A DNA stretch of 19,187 bases. It comes from JAHJDR01 sp964526915. GTDB lineage: Bacteria; UBA10199; JADGCS01. The notes beneath the pieces were generated by a model. That model saw only the letters and a list, made by a program, of their open reading frames with translations. It had not been told where the DNA came from and searched no databases. Positions 13,601 through 19,187 of the stretch are shown here, one piece after another. A program made the position numbers and the translations under genes. Each line of letters starts with the position of its first letter. The first letter of the stretch is position 1. Location: contig CAZGMS010000098.1 of the NCBI GenBank assembly GCA_964526915.1, positions 1 through 19,187 of the forward strand, read 5' to 3'.

Positions 13601-15237
13601 AAAAAACATATGTCATCGTCGGCGGCGTGGCGGGAGGTGCTACAGCGGCCGCCAAACTCAGGCGCGAAGATGAACAAGCCGAGATCATCATCTTTGAACG
13701 CGGTCACCATGTTTCGTTCGCTAATTGTGGCCTCCCCTACTTCATCGGCGGACAAATCACCGATCGCTCACAGCTTCTCTTAATGACGCCCGAAGTCTTC
13801 TGGGCGAAGTACCGTGTGCGCGTTCACACTAATCATATAGTCACTGGGATTGATCGCAAAAATCAAACCGTTACCGTACGCAATGAAAAAAATGAAATTA
13901 TCACACAAAAATACGACAAACTGATTTTATCGCAAGGCGCTAATCCCATCACACCCAACATCAAAGGCACCGATCAGCCACACGTTTTTACTCTGCGCTC
14001 GCTCACAGACACTGACCGCATTCACGATTACATTTTGAAACAACAACCCAAACACGCTGTGGTGATTGGTGGCGGCTTCATTGGCTTGGAGATGGCCGAA
14101 GCATTTCATCATCTGGGAATGTTCGTCAGCGTTGTTGAAATGGCAGATCACATTCTGCCACCACTCGATCACGATATGGCGATGTTTTTAACCAAGGCTG
14201 TTTTGCGAGAGCGTTTCGCCATTCACACATCAGCACGCGCCACAGAAATCACGGCAAATGCCATGATGCTTGATAACGGCCAAAATATCCCTGCAGACAT
14301 TGTGTTGGTGAGCGCCGGCGTCAAACCCGAAACGGAACTTGCTCTTGCGTGCGATTTAACCATTGGTTCCGCTGGTGGCATTGTGGTGGATGAACACATG
14401 CAAACGTCTGACGCACACATTTATGCTGTGGGTGATTTTGTAGAAATCAAACACCGCGTGTCAGAAAAAATGATCCGCATGCCGTTGGCGGGGCCTGCCA
14501 ATCGACAGGCTAGAATTGCTGCGATCAATGCCGCAGGCGGCAAAGCAAAATATCGCGGGGTTTTGGGAACAGCCATCGTCAAGATTTTTGACATGGTGGC
14601 AGGAACAACCGGGCTCAGTGAATCGGCTGCGCAAAAACTGGGATTGAATGTTCAATCATCCTTGACACTCGATAACAATCACGCTGGGTATTATCCCAAC
14701 GCAGAAATGCTTCGCACGAAACTCGTTTACGAATCATCTTCAGGGCGACTCTTGGGTGCACAAGTGATTGGTTGTGCTGGTGTTGATAAACGTTTGGATG
14801 TTTTGGCCACGGCGATTTTTGCAAAACTGACAGTTTTTGATTTGGAAGAACTCGATCTCTGCTATGCCCCACCTTTTGGATCTGCGAACGATCCCGTAAA
14901 TACCGCAGGATTTGTGGCGGCACACATTGTGACCAACGACGTGCCCAACATCAAATACGAAAAGGACTTGCCTGCCAACGCACAACTCATCGATGTGCGA
15001 AACCATGCCGAAATCAAAGCCAGTGGCCTTCTGGCGGGCGCCATCGCTATTCCGTTGCCACAACTCCGTGATCGTTGGCATGAACTGGATCAAACGAAAC
15101 CTGTTGTCGTTTATTGCGCGAAGGGTTTGCGGGGTTATCTTGCTTTACGCATTTTGAAGGGGAACGGTTTTGCGAACGTTTCCAACATCAACGGCGGCTA
15201 CCCGCTGGCCAAAATCAATGGGTGGAAAACCGAATAG
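13597..15237 (+). CDS. CoA-disulfide reductase/persulfide reductase with C-terminal rhodanese domain
   Basis: FAD- and NAD(P)H-dependent thiol reductase of the CoADR-RHD type, which reduces CoA disulfide, CoA persulfide or polysulfide and so links thiol redox to sulfur metabolism. The 546 residues have an N-terminal FAD motif (VIVGGVAGGATAAAKLRR), the single redox cysteine Cys44 in SFANCGLPY, and a second nucleotide-binding GxGxxG near 158-163 (VVIGGGFIGLEMAE). The FAD motif IYAVGDFVE and a dimerisation domain with DKRLDVLATAIFAKLTVFDLEELDLCYAPPFGSANDPVN follow. The rhodanese domain starts near residue 450 (LIDVRNHAEI) and has active-site Cys507 in YCAKGLRGY. AAGGTG at 13586-13591 is the Shine-Dalgarno. 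It is translationally coupled to the rhodanese remnant. It converges on rpoD, and the 69-bp gap shows no convincing terminator. Confidence 0.93.
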   Translation: MKKTYVIVGGVAGGATAAAKLRREDEQAEIIIFERGHHVSFANCGLPYFIGGQITDRSQLLLMTPEVFWAKYRVRVHTNHIVTGIDRKNQTVTVRNEKNEIITQKYDKLILSQGANPITPNIKGTDQPHVFTLRSLTDTDRIHDYILKQQPKHAVVIGGGFIGLEMAEAFHHLGMFVSVVEMADHILPPLDHDMAMFLTKAVLRERFAIHTSARATEITANAMMLDNGQNIPADIVLVSAGVKPETELALACDLTIGSAGGIVVDEHMQTSDAHIYAVGDFVEIKHRVSEKMIRMPLAGPANRQARIAAINAAGGKAKYRGVLGTAIVKIFDMVAGTTGLSESAAQKLGLNVQSSLTLDNNHAGYYPNAEMLRTKLVYESSSGRLLGAQVIGCAGVDKRLDVLATAIFAKLTVFDLEELDLCYAPPFGSANDPVNTAGFVAAHIVTNDVPNIKYEKDLPANAQLIDVRNHAEIKASGLLAGAIAIPLPQLRDRWHELDQTKPVVVYCAKGLRGYLALRILKGNGFANVSNINGGYPLAKINGWKTE

Positions 15238-15306
15238 TGTTGAACAGTATTTATGTGCAATTGAAGGCCTAGAGGTTCCCACAACAGCAACGGAGGCTCA
15301 AAACGA

Positions 15307-17391
15307 TCACCAATCCACAAAACTGCGGAGCTTCTTGGCGCGGCTGGGGTGCCTGAGTTTGCGCAGGGCTTTGGCCTCGATCTGACGGATGCGCTCGCGG
15401 GTGACGGAAAAATCGCGCCCAACCTCTTCGAGCGTGTGATCGGATTTTTCGTGAATCCCGAAGCGCATGCGCAAGACTTTTTCTTCGCGAGGGGTCAGCG
15501 TCTCGAGCACTTCTTTGGTTTCATCTGACAGGTTGAAGTTCTGGGCCGCATCGTTGGGGGACATCACAATCTTGTCTTCTATGAAATCTCCCAGATAAGA
15601 ATCTTCTTCTTCACCGATCGGGGTTTCGAGGGAAATGGGCTCTTTGGCGATCTTGAGGACCTTGCGCACTTTCTCAATGGGCATCTCCATCTTGTAGGCG
15701 ATTTCCTCCGGTGACGGCTCTCGTCCCAGTTCCTGCACGAGTTGGCGGGTGGTGCGCACCAGCCGGTTGATGGTTTCGATCATGTGCACGGGAATGCGAA
15801 TGGTGCGGGCCTGATCGGCGATGGCGCGTGTGATGGCCTGCCGAATCCACCACGTGGCGTAGGTGGAAAATTTGTAACCGCGTTTGTACTCAAACTTGTC
15901 GACCGCCTTCATGAGACCGATATTGCCTTCCTGAATGAGGTCCAAAAACTGCAGACCGCGGTTGGTGTATTTCTTGGCAATGCTGACCACGAGACGCAAA
16001 TTGGCCTCGACCAAATCGCCTTTGGCCTTGTCGACCATTTGCTCTGCGTATTTGAGTTCGCGATAGGATTTTTTAATATCGTCAAGCTTGGTTTCGTACT
16101 TGGTTTCAACCTTGCGGAGCTTCTTTTGCGCCTGCAATACCTCCTGCGAGATGTCGAGCACTTCATCCTTGGCCAGACCGGTGGTCTTGGTGATCTTCCG
16201 TTGCAGGTAGGAACTGTTGGACGAGATTTTTTTGACTACCAACAGCTCATCGGAGCTCAAGTTCAGTTTGCCCAAATGCTTGTCGATGGCGCTCTCCAGC
16301 CCGCCAATTTCTTCCAGAACCCTCTTCAAACCCTCCACAAAGCTGTTCATGGTGGTGCGGTTAAAACCAATATCATGCAGGCACGCAATCATTTTGCCCT
16401 GCACTTCGTTGCGTTTTTCTTCATAGGCGCGCTGGGTTTCGTCGCGCAGGTTTTTGTTGTGAACCTTCTTGTCCAAACCATTGTACTCGGTTGAAAGCAA
16501 CTGGACCTTTTGCAGGAGCTTGTGCGTCTTGGCCTTGTATTCGTCCTCGATTTTTTGCTGGTCTTCGGCCGCTTTGGATTCTGTCTCGTCAAGCTCCTTG
16601 ATCACGTCGAAGATTTTAATTTCATCCTTTTTGATGCGATCACCGATTTTAAAAATTTCGTTCCTGACCAAAGAGGAGGCCAGAATGATCTCAAAAACTT
16701 TGTGCTCCCAATGTTCGATTCTCTTGGCCACTTCCACTTCGCCCTCGCGTGTGAGCAGAGACACAGAGCCCATTTTGCGCAAGTACATCCGGACGGGATC
16801 GTTGGAGGAACCAGCGCCTTCCATTGTGGTGAACATTTTTTGGGGAGCAGATGACGATGTGAAAGGGGCGTCTGCTGTGGATTCCTCAACGACAGCCTTG
16901 CTGACTTTCTTGATTTTTTCTGGTTTAAAATCGGATGGGTCTTCGACAATTTGAATGTTCACTTCCTCGATGAGACATAAAATTTCATCGAGCCGGTTGG
17001 CGTTAGTGACGTTTTCGGGAATGTTGATATTGAGCTCCTCGTAGGTGAGAAAACCCCGTTCACGCCCCACTTCGAGCATTTGTTGGAGACGTTCCTCGAT
17101 GTCGAGTTCGGTTTTGGAAAGATCGAGGGGAACGAAATTGGCAACCGGTGATTTTTTTTTGTCCGGCTGTTTTTGTGAGGGGGTAGCGTTTGCCTTCTTT
17201 ACGACAGCAACATGTGTCTTCTGATGGGCGTTTGTCGCTGGAGCTTCCGCCTTGAGAGGCTTGATCTGTTTTGCCTGTGGGGATTGTTCTTTGTGTTTGG
17301 CCGCAGTTTTGGCTATTGGCTTATGCTTGGGCACACCCGCATTTTTAGGTGCTAGGGCTTTGTGCTTTGGGTTGGTTTTTTTCTTGCTCAT
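15307..17391 (-). CDS. rpoD: Primary sigma factor RpoD with lysine-rich N-terminal extension
   Basis: Housekeeping sigma-70 that directs RNA polymerase to promoters. It is 694 residues long. Residues 1-80 are a low-complexity tail with 21 lysines and only three acidic residues. Region 1.1 follows (about 97-165, with GRERGFLTYEELN). Region 1.2 starts NDPVRMYLRKMGSVSLLTREGE, and a long non-conserved region of about 220 residues rich in charged helix comes next. Region 2 begins at Asp459 (DLVEANLRLVVSIAKKYTNRG, then FSTYATWWIRQAITRAI). Region 3 and region 4.2 (653-680, TLEEVGRDFSVTRERIRQIE) complete it. The promoter-recognising parts are canonical, which agrees with the TAGACA/TATAAT promoter seen at abiE. 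It lies 28 bp after dnaG on the same strand, the usual dnaG-rpoD arrangement. A Shine-Dalgarno-like AGAGGG precedes ATG 17391 by 4 nt. Confidence 0.98.
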   Translation of the reverse strand: MSKKKTNPKHKALAPKNAGVPKHKPIAKTAAKHKEQSPQAKQIKPLKAEAPATNAHQKTHVAVVKKANATPSQKQPDKKKSPVANFVPLDLSKTELDIEERLQQMLEVGRERGFLTYEELNINIPENVTNANRLDEILCLIEEVNIQIVEDPSDFKPEKIKKVSKAVVEESTADAPFTSSSAPQKMFTTMEGAGSSNDPVRMYLRKMGSVSLLTREGEVEVAKRIEHWEHKVFEIILASSLVRNEIFKIGDRIKKDEIKIFDVIKELDETESKAAEDQQKIEDEYKAKTHKLLQKVQLLSTEYNGLDKKVHNKNLRDETQRAYEEKRNEVQGKMIACLHDIGFNRTTMNSFVEGLKRVLEEIGGLESAIDKHLGKLNLSSDELLVVKKISSNSSYLQRKITKTTGLAKDEVLDISQEVLQAQKKLRKVETKYETKLDDIKKSYRELKYAEQMVDKAKGDLVEANLRLVVSIAKKYTNRGLQFLDLIQEGNIGLMKAVDKFEYKRGYKFSTYATWWIRQAITRAIADQARTIRIPVHMIETINRLVRTTRQLVQELGREPSPEEIAYKMEMPIEKVRKVLKIAKEPISLETPIGEEEDSYLGDFIEDKIVMSPNDAAQNFNLSDETKEVLETLTPREEKVLRMRFGIHEKSDHTLEEVGRDFSVTRERIRQIEAKALRKLRHPSRAKKLRSFVDW

Positions 17392-17419
17392 GACACCCTC
17401 TGTAATGTGGAGAAATCTG

Positions 17420-19141
17420 TTATTGCCGGTTTGCCAGCAAATCTTGTTTTTCTTTCAATAAAGCGATCTTGCGTTCTGTATCCTTGGTCACCTCTGCTTC
17501 GAGAATCTGTGAGGTGATCTCCTTTAAGCGTTTTTTCTTTTGCATCGCCTGAAATTTGTTGATGCAGCCTGCCGTATCAAGGGAACCGCTTTTGTCATCC
17601 AAAAAAAGTAGAATTTTGCTCAGTATTGTTGCCAAGGCCTCAGGCAGATCGAGTATCGCTTGAGCCGGTTCAAATGTTTCGTGGTTTTTTAAAAAACTTT
17701 CCACGTGCAGGGCCAAATCCCTCAAGCGGCTATCCTCGAAGTTTTTGGCCAGAGCCACAAGTCCCCCTTCTGGAAACAAGGCTGAGTCATCCAAGTAACA
17801 CAGGATGAGCAGGGCCTCGAGTGGGGGGGCCTTTTCATCAGGACGGACACCACTATCTGATTCATATGTAATATCAACAAATTTTTCTATATCGTTCGGG
17901 GTGACATCGAAATACTGACAGAACTTTTTTTTATATTCCATCTGATCGATGGCGTCTGGGATTTGTCCCAACCATCCCGCGATTTCACGGATGATTTGAG
18001 CGCGTGAACCAGTCTCATGTGTGACTTTTTTAATTCGGGTCGAAAGAAGCCAGTCCATCGCAAAAATCGCCTCCGCAACAGCTTTGGTGAGACTTTGCGA
18101 TGGTTGCGGGTTTGTCAAATAGTCGCCAGGATCTAAATTATTCGGTAAAATCACCAACTTGGGATGGATTCCGGCCGAAAAACAGGTCGTGATGGCCTTT
18201 TGGGCTGCGTTGACGCCGGCCATGTCTCCATCGAACATCAGGATGATTTCGGGGGCAAAGCGTTTGAGTTTTTTGACCTGATCCAGAGTGAGGCTAGTGC
18301 CCAATGGGGCGACTGTATTGCTGATGCCCAACTGGTGTGCGGCCAGAACATCGATGTAGCCTTCCACCACCACGGCCTGTTTTTTTTGGGCAATGTCCTT
18401 TTTGGCCTGGTACAGACCATACAACTCCTTATTTTTGTGATAGATGGGGCTTTCGGCGGAGTTAAGGTATTTGGCCTCTTGGTCAGATTGCAGGGCTCGT
18501 CCTCCAAAACCCACGATTTTTCCGTGCACGTTGTGAATGGGAAACATCAGGCGGTCCCTGAAAAAATCGTAGAGGTTATCGCGATTGCCTTTCTTGACGA
18601 GGCCCAACTGGCTGGCGAGTGACAGCGGAATTTTTTTTGTTTTGAAAAAGGGGACCAGATTTTCGAATCCATCGGGGGCGTAACCCAAGTCGTAGAGGGC
18701 CGTGGTTTCGGGGTTAAGGCCTCTGTTTTGTATGTACGTTTTGACCTTTTGAGACTGTTGCCCTTGCGTGCGAAAATACCAGTGGGCATACGCATTGACT
18801 TTGTACAGCAGTTCGAAGGTGTCGTCTTCGGTGGATTTTTTTTCGTCAAACTCAAGTTTGATGTTGAGACGGTTGGCCAGTTTTTTAATGACGTCGATGA
18901 ACTCGCTCTGATCGTGTTTCATCAGAAAACTCACCACGTTCCCGCCTGCCCCGCAACCAAAACAATGAAAGATCTGTTTGTCGGGACTCACCATGAACGA
19001 CGCTGTTTTTTCCTGGTGAAACGGACAGCGCGCTTTGTAATTGGACCCTGCCTTGGTGAGGGAAACATATTCCGAAATGATATCGACGATGTCGGTGTCG
19101 GCGATGAGTTGGTCGATGATGTGTTGTGGTATGCGGGGCAT
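17420..19141 (-). CDS. dnaG: DNA primase
   Basis: Synthesises RNA primers for chromosomal replication with the DnaB helicase. The 573 residues begin MPRIPQHIIDQLIADTDIVDIISEYV and carry the CHC2 zinc ribbon with Cys39, His42, Cys60 and Cys63. The RNA-polymerase basic region contains YLNSAESPIYHKNKELYGL, and the TOPRIM domain follows with Glu260 in VVVEGYIDV and Asp304/Asp306 in MFDGDMAG. The C-terminal helicase-interaction domain is divergent. The conserved N-terminus fixes the start at ATG 19141. This means heptamer array D runs directly into the start codon with no Shine-Dalgarno. rpoD follows after 28 bp. rpsU, often first in this operon, is not present; if it exists it is beyond the contig edge. 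Confidence 0.98.
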   Translation of the reverse strand: MPRIPQHIIDQLIADTDIVDIISEYVSLTKAGSNYKARCPFHQEKTASFMVSPDKQIFHCFGCGAGGNVVSFLMKHDQSEFIDVIKKLANRLNIKLEFDEKKSTEDDTFELLYKVNAYAHWYFRTQGQQSQKVKTYIQNRGLNPETTALYDLGYAPDGFENLVPFFKTKKIPLSLASQLGLVKKGNRDNLYDFFRDRLMFPIHNVHGKIVGFGGRALQSDQEAKYLNSAESPIYHKNKELYGLYQAKKDIAQKKQAVVVEGYIDVLAAHQLGISNTVAPLGTSLTLDQVKKLKRFAPEIILMFDGDMAGVNAAQKAITTCFSAGIHPKLVILPNNLDPGDYLTNPQPSQSLTKAVAEAIFAMDWLLSTRIKKVTHETGSRAQIIREIAGWLGQIPDAIDQMEYKKKFCQYFDVTPNDIEKFVDITYESDSGVRPDEKAPPLEALLILCYLDDSALFPEGGLVALAKNFEDSRLRDLALHVESFLKNHETFEPAQAILDLPEALATILSKILLFLDDKSGSLDTAGCINKFQAMQKKKRLKEITSQILEAEVTKDTERKIALLKEKQDLLANRQ

Positions 19142-19167
19142 GATCGTGGATCGTTGATCGTGGATCC
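19142..19167 (-). repeat. Heptamer tandem array D, running into the dnaG start codon
   Basis: On the minus strand this reads GGATCCA, CGATCAA, CGATCCA, then CGATC followed at once by the dnaG ATG. The A and T of the start codon would complete a further heptamer-length unit. Direction relative to the gene is the same as at the RND and gatE genes. Four GATC sites fall at 7-bp intervals. The array is cut by the G run at the window end, so its full length is unknown. Confidence 0.85.
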
Positions 19168-19187
19168 GGGGGGGGGGGGGGGGGGGG
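19168..19187. other. Terminal run of 20 G, probable assembly artefact
   Basis: Twenty consecutive G to the end of the window, directly after GGATCC of a tandem repeat. Contig ends at repeats often carry spurious homopolymers, and poly-G is a known no-signal output of two-colour sequencing. A genuine G tract upstream of dnaG cannot be excluded, but it should not be read as biology without support. Confidence 0.75.

Noticed and set aside
15300..15318. A fifth heptamer array at the rpoD 3' end (CGATCAC CAATCCA)
   Set aside because: Only two poor units, and the bases encode the normal conserved C-terminal end of RpoD plus its stop codon, so chance is sufficient.
15742..16954. Plus-strand open frames opposite rpoD (250 and 161 codons)
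   Set aside because: Antisense shadows of the sigma-factor gene; no motif, and no Shine-Dalgarno that would argue for translation.
1..19187. tRNA or rRNA genes
   Set aside because: No T-loop-like GGTTCRANNCC in a plausible cloverleaf context and no rRNA-like stretch was found by eye on either strand.

Overview
The window is a contig end from a bacterium with an outer membrane. The evidence is a housekeeping RpoD sigma factor, a DnaG primase with a CHC2 zinc finger, an RND pump and a TolC-type outer-membrane channel. Most coding DNA looks near 50-55% G+C. The lineage cannot be fixed from sequence alone; a deltaproteobacterium-like or candidate-phylum genome is my low-confidence guess. The last 20 bases are an uninterrupted G run, which looks like a contig-end artefact.

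Layout. (1) 1-2951, minus strand: a TolC-family channel followed by the N-terminal 416 codons of an RND transporter that runs off the left edge. They are separated by about 230 bp of repeats: two facing heptamer arrays around an 82-bp palindromic element. No periplasmic adaptor gene is visible. (2) 3113-4592, plus strand: an EamA-type permease and a stand-alone CoaC-type flavoprotein, 4 bp apart. (3) 4593-5071: about 480 bp without a gene, holding three DnaA-box-like 9-mers, two of them forming a perfect palindrome. (4) 5072-8285: acetyl-CoA synthetase (plus) converging on a phosphofructokinase (minus), with a strong terminator between them. (5) 8529-11892: gatE and gatD, overlapping by 11 bp, encoding the archaeal-type Glu-tRNA(Gln) amidotransferase. 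This is the most unexpected gene pair here. (6) 11973-13346: an AT-rich AbiEi/AbiEii-type toxin-antitoxin cassette whose promoter lies inside a 48-bp near-palindrome and whose mRNA is probably leaderless. (7) 13439-15237: a degenerate 53-codon rhodanese start, coupled by ATGA to a CoA-disulfide-reductase/rhodanese fusion. (8) 15307-19141, minus strand: dnaG then rpoD (macromolecular-synthesis arrangement), with an unusual lysine-rich N-terminal tail on RpoD.

A recurring feature ties distant parts together: tandem heptamers close to CGATCCA. Three of the four arrays read toward a gene and end 0-5 nt before its ATG (RND pump, gatE, dnaG), and none of those three genes has a clear Shine-Dalgarno. 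Most other genes here do have one. The heptamers also place GATC sites at 7-bp intervals.

Metabolic roles are mostly ordinary: acetate activation, glycolysis, CoA synthesis, thiol/sulfur redox, efflux, replication and transcription initiation. The points most worth following up are the heptamer arrays at start codons, gatDE in a bacterium, the palindromic AbiE control region, and the DnaA-box palindrome.
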